64,000 bases of DNA, taken from assembly GCA_019448385.1 (NCBI GenBank), contig JAGTXO010000008.1, forward strand, positions 124,001-188,000. The letters are read 5' to 3'. Position numbers and translations under genes: made by a program. Within the stretch, counting starts at the first letter, position 1. The number at the start of each line of letters is the position of its first letter. Below are positions 39,544 through 50,800 of this stretch, in pieces. The notes below the pieces were generated by a model. The model did not search any database. It saw only the letters and a program-made list of their open reading frames with translations, and was not told the DNA's origin. The DNA comes from Diacronema lutheri. Lineage: Eukaryota; Haptophyta; Pavlovophyceae; Pavlovales; Pavlovaceae.

Positions 39544-42500
39544 ATGGAGGACTCCGTGAAGGACGCTTTGCCCGGCGGGCGGGGCGGCTCGGACAGTTTC
39601 TCGCTGGCCCTCAGCACCATTCTGTCGCCGGGAGATACCCACCCCCACGTGGTCCCATCCACTTGCCTCATCGCCCTGCTGCGTTACGCGGATTTCGGCA
39701 CGAGCAGGGTTAGGGTGGGCGACACGGGGTGCTCGCAGCATGCGCTCAAGGTGGCGCTGCGCAACCTGCGCAAAGCATGCGCGGATGCGGACCGGTTTGG
39801 GCAGGTGCTCGTGGTCGTGCTACCGCTCTGCCTCCGCGCGTCCAGCGGCCTCGTGCACTGGACGGCGGCGTACCTGCTCCTCGCGCCGCCCGCGCAGCGC
39901 GGCGCGCCGCCCGGCGCCGCGCTCGCCCTGCTCGCCGATTCGCGCACCTTGGGCAACGGCGAATCGGCGTACGCCACGGCGGCCGGCGTGCTCATCAAGA
40001 AGCTTGCGCAGCGCATCGGCAGAACAGCGCCGCCCATCGATGCCTTCAAGGCGCCCCCGCAGAGTGGGGCCGCGTGTTGCTTCGCCGCGGCAACAGTCGC
40101 GGCCGAGGTCGTGGCGAGCGCATCGACGCTCTACGGCCGCCGCGCGAGTGTCCTTGTCGACATCAAGAAGGCTTTGGACGCGCGCCTCGCGCGCCTCACG
40201 ACGGCCGCGTACGAGGAGACCCGCGCGCGCACGCTCCGCGCCGCCATCGGCGCTCTGCTCGGCGACCGCGCCAGGCGCTTCGGCCCGTTCACCCGCGAGG
40301 CCGCGCGGCTCGCCGAGGCCGCGCGGCTCGCCGAGGCGTGCGATGCCAGTGTCGGCGGATCCGCGCCCGACGGGCTGCTGCAGGCCGTCGAGGCGGCGCT
40401 GCGCGCGCCCGACGACCGCATCGCACGCACGGCCGCGCTCGACGCGCTCACGGGCGCTGCAGGCCGCGCGCTGTCGACGGCGGCCAGGCCGCGCGGCGCG
40501 GCGGCGCCAAGGCCGCCGTCGCGAGCGCCACCGCCGCGTGCGCCGCAGCGGCGCGCCGCCTCGGCGTGGGGGCCCCGACCATTCAGCAGCCTCGGCGGGG
40601 GCGAGGGCGACGGGGACGATGGCGACGCCACCACCGCTGACGACGGGGAGGGCGCGGAGGACGGGGACGACGACCCCGCGGGCGCGGCGGCTGCGGCGGT
40701 GGCGACGGGCACGGCGGCGACGAGCGCGGTGGCGGCGGGCGCGGCGCCAACCTCGCCGGCGGCGGCGGACGGCGGTGGCTCGGCGCCGCTCGAACGCCGC
40801 TGCGTCTACACTGCGCCTGATGAGGGCGACGCGGACGCGCGCGTGTACGACGCCAAGGACCCCGAGCAGCTAAAAGCGGGCAGGGCGCGGCTACGGGCGA
40901 ACAGCGGGCGCGCGCCCGCCGTGGTCGACACGCTTTTCGCGCACGCGACGGGCACGATCGTCACGCGGCAGCGCACGGAGGGCGTGACCGGCGCGGGCAT
41001 GCACCACCTCGCCGCCCCGACGCAGGGCGCGGGGTACGGTACCGTCGTGCGGGCCGAGCTGGGCGAGCCCGGCTTCGCGGGGACGACATGGCACATGACG
41101 TCGGGCGTGGAGAACCAGCCGCGCGCGGTACGAGCGGCCGCGCGCGCGTACGCGCACGACGGCTGGGGCGGCGTGTACAATGCGCACGAGGACTTTGCCG
41201 CCTTCGAGGGCTTGCCGCGGCTCGCCGCGCCCGAATCGCTCGCGGCCATCGCCGGCGGGTCGGCGGACGCGGTGTTCTGCTGGCGGTCCGGCCGGTCCGT
41301 CATCGGCGAGGTGACGACGGTTCACTTCAATGGCGACCGCGCCGCCGCCATCGACCACGCGCGGGCGCTGCGCGTCAGGCCCGATTGGCGCTCGCAGCCC
41401 AGGATCTACGAGGCGGCGTGCGGCGCGGAGGGCACGGTGCTGCTCGTGTGGGTCGTGCCCGACCGTCACAAGAACCCGCGGCTGGACTGGGCGCCGATTC
41501 TCGTCGTGATCCACCTGCCCGCCGACCCCGACTGGCTCGCGCGCGCCACGCCGGCGATCGCGAAGGCGCGGCGCGAGGTCGAGGACGGACGCGCGCGCGC
41601 GGAGGCGCGCGGCGTGCCGCAGCACCTCGCCTACACGCTGAGCCCACGCTTCCGAGGCACCGCGCCGCGCGGAGCCGCGCGCGTGCCGCCGCGCCTCGGC
41701 GCGAGCGACGCGCGCGAGGCGCGCGCGCTCGCGGCGCTCGAGCCGGCGCTCATGTTCGCGCCGGCCTGGCGGCGCGCGGTGCGCGCGGCGAGCCGCGCCC
41801 CCGGCAGTGGCGCCGCGGCCGTCGAGCGCGCGCTCGCGCGCCTGCACAACGCGCTCGAGCCCGATGACGAGAGCGCGCCCGAGTCGACGCGCGTCGCGCC
41901 GCTCGCCGCCGCGCTCGAGCAGTCGGCGGGCTGGCCGGCGGGCACGGCGCGCATGGCGGCAAGCGTGACCAAGGGCCCCGGCGTCGGAGATGGCGCAGGT
42001 GGCGACGAAGTGACCAAAGTGGAGGAAACGGCGAAGACGAGCGGCGACGGCTGCACCGGCACGCCTCCTCTGCGCCCGGCCGCGCGCGCGGCCGGCGCGG
42101 CGGACGACGGAGGGGCGGCGGTCGTGGCGGGCGTCGAGGGCGAGCGCGACGCACTCGCCAAGACGGGTGCCGGCGGCTGCGACGACGACGCTCGCGAGCC
42201 GCTGTCGGCCGGCAAGCCCGGCGCACTCGCCGCCGCGGCGACCGTCGGGGGTCTCGGCGAGCTCGTCGGCAGCCTATGCGCGTGGCTGGCGCGCGGCGCG
42301 GCTGGCGGCGCCATCGCGGCCATCTCCCCCGGGACGGCCGCGCGCGGAGCAAACGGCACGCCGCAGCGCGCCGAGCCGCCGGCCGCCGGCGATCCCGTCG
42401 CTCCGCACGCGCGCGTCGCCGCTGCGGCGCCCTTGGCGGGCAGCGCGGCGGCGCCGTCGTCGGCCGCGCGCGACGCGCAGCGCGGCGTCGCGGGATTCGA

Positions 42501-45500
42501 CGCGGCCGCGCACGCGCACGCGCGCGACGGCAGGCGGGCGGCACGGCGGATGCGCGAGCAGGAGGGGGCGGTGCACAGGGCCGTCCGCATGTCCCTCTGG
42601 CGCGACGCGACGTTTGTCGAGTTCGTTGAGAAGCTGCGCCCCGACGGCGGCGCGCAGCTGCTCGCGCGCGAGCCCACGCGGCGCGCGGCGGCGGTGCTGT
42701 GCGAGCTCGCGCGCGGCCGCGACGGCGCGAGCGGCGCGGCCGGGCTGCTGCACGAGATGAGAGCCGCCGATGCGCGCGCGCGCGAGGCCGCCAAAGCGGC
42801 GGAGGCAGCGCGGCCTGCGCACGGGACGCTGCGCATCGTGGCAACCGTGGCGCTGGGCGGTGCGGTCTTCGCCGGCATGTCAGCGCTGGTCGTTGCTTGC
42901 GCGGCGCGCACGGCGACCGGTGCGCTTTTTGGGGCCCGCCGCCCGCGGGCGGCCGCGCGCGGAGCCGACGACGCGCTCGGCACGCTGCAGCGCGCCAAGC
43001 CGCCGCCCGCCGACAAGGGCAAGCGCAGGCGCGCCAGAGCCAACGACGACCCCGTCGACGCGGCGCGCAAGGCCGTGGGCAAGGCGGAGGGCAACTGCCG
43101 CGAGGCAGCCCGCCGGCTGCACCTCGCTGCACTGGGCGAGGAGGAGGCGCAGCAGCGCGTGCTCGACGCCGAGGCGGCGGAGCAGCTGGCGCGCTCGCGC
43201 GAGCCGGCCGGCGGCTGGGTAGGCAGCGCGCGCGCGCGCGCGCGCGCGCGCCCCGCCGCGCGCGCGCCCGTCGATTGGCGTGCGCGCAGCGCAGAACGGC
43301 GCGCCAGCTCCGTCACCTGCGCGCCGCCGCGCCCGTGCCCCTCGCGCGCAGGGGCGCCCTGCGGACCTGCGGCTGCAACAGGCGCACTTTGGCATGCGCG
43401 AAGATGCCGACGCGGATGTGCGCCGCGCGCACGAGGCGCTGCGCCGGGCGAGAGAGGGTGTGGCGTGCGCCAAGGCCAGCGTGCGGCAGATGGAGGCGGC
43501 GTTGCTCAACGCGACGCGCTGCGCCACCGCGGTGCTCGCGCCGCGTGGCGTGCCGGAGGGTGACGAGCAGGCCGCGGCGAGAGAGCAGGCGGCGCTGGAC
43601 CGGGAGGCGCCGCCGGCCGCGCAACGCGCGGCGCCGACGGCGCGCTCGCCCTCGGAGCCGCCGTCCGAGTGGGGCCCGCCAGCGGTCGGCCGGCGCCCGA
43701 CGCCGCGTGCACTGTCGCACGCCGCGGGTCGCGGGGACGACAACCCGTTTGCGCCGCTCGCAACCGTCAGCGGCGATTGGTCGCCCACGCCGAGCTCGCG
43801 CTCGCCGTCCTCGCCGCCGCGGCAGCCGCCGTCCGACCGCCGCAGCGCGCAGCGTCGCAGCGCGCGCGCGCGGCCGCCGAGGCCGACCGTTTCGCCCGAG
43901 GACGCGCTCGCAGCCGAGCGCCAGGCGCGCGCGCTGTCGGAGCAGGCGGAGCAGAGGCGCGCCAAAAAGGCCGCCGCCAAGGCCGCGCGCCGCGCCGCGC
44001 GCGCCGCCGACAAGCGGACGGCGCGCGTCGTCCACGCGTGCGTAAGCGCCGCCTTGCGGCGCGTCTGCACGAGCGTCGCCACGGGCACGCCGCTCGCCGT
44101 GCTCCGCGAGCGCGCCGAGGGGCCGCGCGCGCCGAAGCCCGCGCCCGCGCCGCCACGCCGCGCAGCGGACGGCGGCCGCGCGCTCCGCCACGCGCGCCGT
44201 GCGGCCGCCGCGGCGGCGGAGCGCGAGGCGGCGGTGGCGGCCGACGCCGACGAGCGGTTCGAGCGGCAGCCCTCCGCCGCCCGGTTCGACGGCGGCGATG
44301 GCGGCGGAGGCGGCCACGTCGAGGCGAGCGCGCGACCGCGCGCCGGCGAGGCCGGCGAGGCTGGCGCGCACGGCGCGCCTGGCGCAGCGGGGACCCCGGC
44401 GGCGTCGCTCGCGTCGCGCAGCCCGTGTGATGCGCGCCGCACGGCACGCCTCCCGCACGCACGCGCCGCAGCCACCTGCGCACGCAACGGCGGCTGGGGT
44501 GGCAACGTCGGCGGCGACGTGTGCGGCGGTTGTTTCGGCGGCGGCGGCGTCCGTCGCGACGCCTGCGGCGGCGGCGACGCCACCTGCGGCTGCGGCGATG
44601 GCGGCGTCGGTGCTGGCGCTGGCGAGGCCCCTGCACACGGTGCGCCGGCGCGCGCGACGGCGTCGCGCTTGCTGCGCTTGCTCGGCGCGCCACGCGCCGT
44701 GCTCGGTGCGATGGCGCACGCCGCGGCCGTGTTGGCGCGCGGCGTGGCCGCAGCCGTCGCTGGCGTGCGCGCCGCCGCGCGCGCCGTGCGGCGCGCGCGC
44801 CGCCGAGCGCCTCGCGCGCGCCGCACGGCTGCGCGGCGGGCTCGCGGCCCGCCGATGCGCGACGTCGACGGCGCCCTGCGGCCCTCGCCGTCCTGGTTGC
44901 GCACACGCCTCGTCTGCGGCCGGCGCCTCGCGCCTCTGCGCCGCGCGGGCGCGCGCCCGCCGCCCGCACACGCCGCGCCGAGTTCCCGCGCGCGCGCTGC
45001 GCAACCCGACAGCGACGCGCCGGCGTGCGCGCCGCGGCGCTCGGCGCCTGTCGGTGCGCCGCCGCGCGCGCGTGGCCTGCGCGCGGCGCGCGCACGGCGC
45101 GTCCTCGACGTCGCCGGCCGCGCGGCGCGGAGCGCGCGCCTCGGCGCGCGCATCACGCGCCAGCGCACGCCGGGTTCGCCATCGGAGCCCTGCACGGCCG
45201 AGAGCGGCGACGGCGCGGGCGCCGGCGGCGTCGGCGCGGCGGCGCCTGGCGCGGCGACGATGCGCGCCACCGGCGCGCGCGCAGCGCGCGCTGCGGCGGC
45301 GGCGGTCGGTGGCGCCTCGCGTCTCGCGCGCCGCGCGATGGCAAGCGCCGCCGCCGCTGCCAACTCCATCGCCGGCGCTGCCGCCTCCACCGTCGCCGCC
45401 GCCGCCGTTGCCATCGGCGCGGCCGTCACGTCACCGGCGTTCGCCGCGGCGCGCGGCATGGCGGCCGCATGCGTCGCTGCCTGCGCCCGCCCCACCGCCG

Positions 45501-47799
45501 CGCAGGCGGCCGCGTCGCGCGCGCTCGGCGCGCTCTTCGTGCTCGTCGACGCGGCCGACGCGGCGGGCGACAGCGACGCCGCGCTCGGCGCGCTCGCGGC
45601 CGCGGTCGACGCGACGGAGCTGCGCCCGCCGCCGGCCTTTTGGCGCGCGGGCCGCGCCGCGGCGTACGCACCGCGTCCGCCGCCCCTCGACTCGGCGCGG
45701 CCGCGCTACAACCGGCGCGCGCGCGCACCTAGCCCTCCCGTCGCGGCCGCGCGGCGCAATCTCGCGCGCGCGGTGCGCGAGCTCACGCGCGCCGCGCGCG
45801 CTGAGCGCGAGCGCGCGCCGGCGCCGCGCGGCGCGCGCGGCGGCGTGCTCCACGCGCTGCGCGCGTCGCTCCCCGTGCACGCGCGCGCCGCGCTCGGCAC
45901 GGACGCGGAGCTGCGCGCGGACATCGCCGCGTTCGCGCGCGCGCGCCGCGAGCTGCACAGCCTCACCGACGCCGAGGTGGCGGCGCTCGCGCGCCCGGAC
46001 GGGCCGCCGCTGCCCGTGCGGCTCGCGTGCACGGCGGTCGCGCGCGCGCGCGGCGTGACCGTGCTGCTCGACATCGTGCCGCGCGGCGGCGGCGCGCCCG
46101 AGCGGCTCGTGTGCCGCGCCCGTCGCCGCGGCGCCGCCACGCGCACGCCACGGCCGACAGCCGCCGTTATCGCGCGCGCGCCTTGCATAGCGGCGCGCGT
46201 TGGCCACACTGAGCCGGCGCGCGCGTGCGCGGGCGGATCGATCGGGGTCGCGCGCCTCCGTTCAGCGCGCCGCCGCTCTTGGCGTGGGGCGCGGCTCGAC
46301 GTGCACACCCGCGAGCGGCTGGCCACACCGGTGCCAGGCCACGTCGTGGCCTGCGCCGCCGCCTCGGCCATCGGCGCGTGCGTCGCTCGCGCGCGGCTTG
46401 GGCTTGCACGGCTGGCGCGCGCGTGGCCCTGCGCCTCCGCTCCACTGGCCGCTGCTGCTGTCGCCTTCGCGCCTGCCGCCGACGGTGTTTTCTGCGCCCC
46501 GCTTGGCGCTCCTGCATCCGCCTTCGCGCCTGCCGCCGACGGTGTTTTCCCCGCCGCACTAGCCGCTGCTGCATCCGCCTTCGCGCCTGCCGCCGATTTT
46601 CCCGCCCCACTAGTTGCTCCTGCACTCGCCTCCGCGCCTGCCACCGACGGCGTTTTCCCCGCCCCACTAGCCGCTGCCGCTGCCGCGTCCGCGCCTGCCG
46701 CCGCGGGCGCGTCTTCCGCCCCACCAGCCATCGCCGCCGCGCCCGCCGCCAACGCGCGCACCGCCAACGTGCCCGTTGCCAACGAGGCTACCGCCACCGA
46801 ACCAGCCGCCCTTGAGCTTCCCCTCCAACCCGCCAACTCGGCGCTGCTTGCGTGGGCGGGCGACGCGGCTGCGCGCCGGCTGGCCGCCGCCGCCGCGAGC
46901 GCCGGCCTCCCGCAGGCAGAGGTGGAGCGCATCGCCAGCGGCGACATGCTCGCCTCAACCGTCGACGCGTGCTGCGAGGTCGTGCTGCGCGTGCACGGGC
47001 AGGCCGGCGGCGGGCATGTCTGCCACGTGCCGCTCGCCGCGCAACCCGCGGTGTTTCAGGACGACGCCGAGCGCGCCGCGCTGCTGCACCGCCTGCGCAG
47101 CGAGGCGACAACGCAGGCTGTCATCGGCGTGTGGAGCCCGTCGGACGAGCGCGGCGGCGCGGGCGGTGACGACGGCGCGCAGCTCGCCTCCGGCCATTTC
47201 ACCGCGTTGCGCCTTGTGCGCGTCGCGCGCGCGGGCGAGCATCGCTACGACGCGGTGCTCGTCGACACGCTCGCGTCGCCCTGCAGGCAGGCGCTCATGC
47301 TCGCCAAGGCGATAACTGCCACGCTGCACGCGGCGGGTCTCGACATTTCGCGCGTGCGCCGCGCGCTGCTGCTCAACGAGGCGGCGCAGCGTGGCGCGAC
47401 GTGCGGCCTCGCGATAGTGGGCGCGCTCAACGACGCGCTCGCCGCGGCGGGCTGCTCGTCCGCGCCGCGCACGTTCAGCGTGGCGGACATGTACGCTGTC
47501 GGCGAGCGCCTCCGCGTCGCGCTGACCGGCGCGGCCGGCGATCGTGCGCCGGGCGGCGTCTGCGCGGTCACGAGCGCGGTGCGCGGCGGGGGCAGCCCCG
47601 ATGGCGCCGAAACGCCGCCGCAGACGCGCGGCGCCAAGGCCGCCGCTGGCGTCACCGCCGCCGCCACCGCCGCCGCCACGCCGCCGCCGCCCGCGCTGGG
47701 CGCCGCCGCCGCCGCCACCGCCGCCGCCGCCGCTGCTGCCGCCGCCGTGGCCGCGCCGCCACCGCCGCCACCGCCGCCGCCGGCCGGCGACGCGGGCGA

Positions 47800-47872
<73 letters not shown>

Positions 47873-50800
47873 GCCGCGCGCACGTTCTTGAAGCTCGCGC
47901 CCAGGGCGCGCGCGGCCGCCTCGGCGCGTGAGGCGTTGCGCGCCGCGTGTGCGCGCGCGGACGCGGCGGCGTCGTCACACGCGTCGGCGCCGCACGCGCC
48001 CGCCGGTGCGCGCCGCCGGCGGCGCGCGGGCGCAGGCGAGCTGGCGCTCGCGGCTGCGCGCGCGCTCGCCTCGACGGAGCACGGCGATTTGACGGACGAC
48101 GCGCTCGAGGCCGCCGTCGAGCAGGAGCTGGGCGACGAGCGCGGCCAACTGCTGCTGTGCACGCGGGGCGCAGCGGCGCAAAGGCCCGCGCTTTGCCGGC
48201 TCCTGAAGCACGCGTGCGCGTCGGCGCGCGCGGCGAAGCGCGCGCAATTCACGGTGTTCGTCGTGCGCGCGGCCACGCGCGGCGAGCGGGGGGGCGCCGC
48301 CGCGAGGCGCGTGGACTCGGTGGTCGAGCTGTCGTGCGCGCTGCACGAAAAGGCGGGCGCGCTCGGCGGCCTCCAGCGCGTCTGTGTGCGTGGCTTCGCC
48401 CTCGAGCGCCGCCGGACACTCGACGGTGGCGCCGAGGCCGGCGCGTCCGCCATCGGCCAGGACGAGCAGGTCGAGGCAGAGGCGGGCGAGGCGTGCGTCG
48501 CCGGCGTGACGATGGCCAAGCAGCTGCGTCAGTTTGCCGAGCAAGCTGCCCGCGACGACGTGCTCTTCCGCGTCGCCGTGTCCGAGGCCGACGCCCACGC
48601 CCGGCTGGCGCGCGTTGCGGGTGACGATGTCGGCGCGTACAGCGTCGTGCTCGCAGTCGCCGGGCTCGTCTGGCTGGCCAAGGCCGACGAGGTTGCGCCG
48701 GCGGCCGCCCGGTCCGCCGCCGCGCCGCCCGCCGCCCCGCCTGCTGCCGCCACGTCCGCCGACGCCGAGCGCGACGCCTCGCCTTCCGACCGCCTGCGCG
48801 CGCTGACGCTCGCCGTGCGAGTCGCGCTCGCGCGCGGCGTGCTGCGCCACCTCCTCGCCGACGCGTCGCCGGGCGCGTCCGCGACCGCTGGCGGTAGTTG
48901 CGCGACGCCCGTCGAGGCGGCCACGTCCGCCGCCGCGCCGCCCGCCACGGGCGTCGTGACGAGTGGCGTCGCGGCGGGCGCTGTGGCGGCCGCACCGGCT
49001 GCTGCGGGCGGTGCGACGGCGGGTGCATCGCCCATCACGCGGCCGGCGAAGCGCGCGCGGCGCACGCTCACCGCCGCTCCAGCCGCCTCGGCCGTTGCGG
49101 CCGCTGGAGGCGCACGCGCGGGCGCACGCGGCGCGGCCGGCGCGCCTCGCGCGCGCGCCGCGCGCGCGCCGGCCGAGTACGTCTGGCTTGCCATCGCGCG
49201 CCGGATGCTGGCGGCGCGACACGCGGCGGCCGCGGGCGGCGACTTTGTCGCGTCGTGCGTCGCCGCGATGCAGGCCGAGTACGGCGACGGCTGTGCCGTC
49301 GTCGTCGGCGACGCGCCTGATGACGCCTTGGTCGAGGCTGCGGCGGCGGCGCTGCTCGAGGGCAAGCACGCGGCGGTGAGCCTCGGCTGCGTCGACCGGC
49401 CGGCGGTGCTCGTCGTGCAGCGCGCCGTGGACGCGCCCACGTCGCGCGTGCACGGGTGGTGCGCGCACGCGGCGGGCGCCGCCGAGTTTGACGAGGGCGC
49501 CGCGCACGGCGTGTTCAACGCGATCGTCGAGCGCGCGTGGGCGCTGCGTCCGGACCCGGCTGACGGCAGCCCGCCGCCCACGCGCACGTGGGAGGTCGAG
49601 CAAATCGCTGGCGACGCGCCCGACCAGGCGGGCGTGGCCGCGCTGCGCGTGCTCTACGCGCTCGTCGCGGCGCACGGCCGCTACCGCTCGGCCGCCGCGC
49701 TCTTTGGCGCGCTCGCGCAGCTGCACGCGCCCGACGCCGCCGGCGCGCGCGCGGAGGTCGTCGCGGCGGCGTGCGCGGTGCCGCACGGCGCGCGGCCGGG
49801 CGCCGCGCCGGCGGCCGCGCGGGACGACGCGAGGGAGCGCGCATGGGAGGGCGCTCAGATCGCCGCGCTCGCCGTCGGCGCGGACGCTGCGCGCAGGCGT
49901 GTCGCGCCCGTGCGCGCGCTCGTCGACGCGCTCGGCACGCCACCGACCTCGGCGATCACGGGCGGGCCGGCGGTCCGGCTCGCGGGCGCGGGCGACGGCG
50001 GCCACGGTGCACGGTGGGTGGGCGGGCAGGCGGCGACGCCCGCCGAGCAGCTGCCGAGGGAGCTGCTGCGCGCCTACCACGAGGCGGTGCTGTGCGTCAC
50101 GCCCGGCAGCCTCCAGCTCGGCCCGGCGGCGCTCGACGCGGTCACGCGGCCGCGCGAAAACGACACGCTGGAAGGCCTCCTCGCGCGCGTCAGCTGGCAG
50201 TGCGGCGCGAGGGCGAGCACGTGCGCCATGCTCGCCACGTTTTCCGAGCAGGCGGGCACCGGCTCGCGCGTCGCGCTCAAGGCCCTCCGCACGAGCTCCG
50301 ACCTGGCCGGGCTGACGGCGGCTGCGGTCGGGCAGCAGGCGCCACAGACGCCGCCGCCGCCGCTGCTCGTGATGCTCGGCCGCTGCCCCAGCCCGCTCGT
50401 CGGCGGCGGCCTCTTCCCGCCCGACCGCGCGACGGGCGAGCCGGCGGTGCACGCGGCGACGTCCGAGCTCGCCGTCGAGCTGCTGCGCGACGCGCGCGCG
50501 CTGGCCGGCACGGACGGGCGGCTCGTCGTGCTGTGCCTCGAGGCGTCCAACCCGCTCTGGTTCTGCCCCAAGGTGCGCGAGCTCGAGCTGCCGCGGACGC
50601 GGTCGGACGGCGTGCGCGCGTCCGGCTGCACCTGCCCTGCGACGTGCGGCGATGCGCGCGGCGCGGCGGGTGGCGCTGCCCGCGGCGCATCGACGCGGCC
50701 GGCGGCGCGCGCGATCAACAAGGCGGTGCTCGACCACTTCGTCGCGCTTTTCGGCCGCGAGGGCTTCGCGACCTTTGAGTTTGCGGGCGGCGGCGAGGCG

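Noticed and set aside
36853-39671. Two very long overlapping minus-strand open frames
   Set aside because: Both read as Arg/Ala/Pro low complexity. Only a short LINE-like segment at the 3' end is recognisable, so no protein was annotated.
41631-45495. Minus-strand open frames of 561 and 871 codons
   Set aside because: Composition is that of a shadow frame of the giant gene, with Ser/Ala/Arg runs and no motif.
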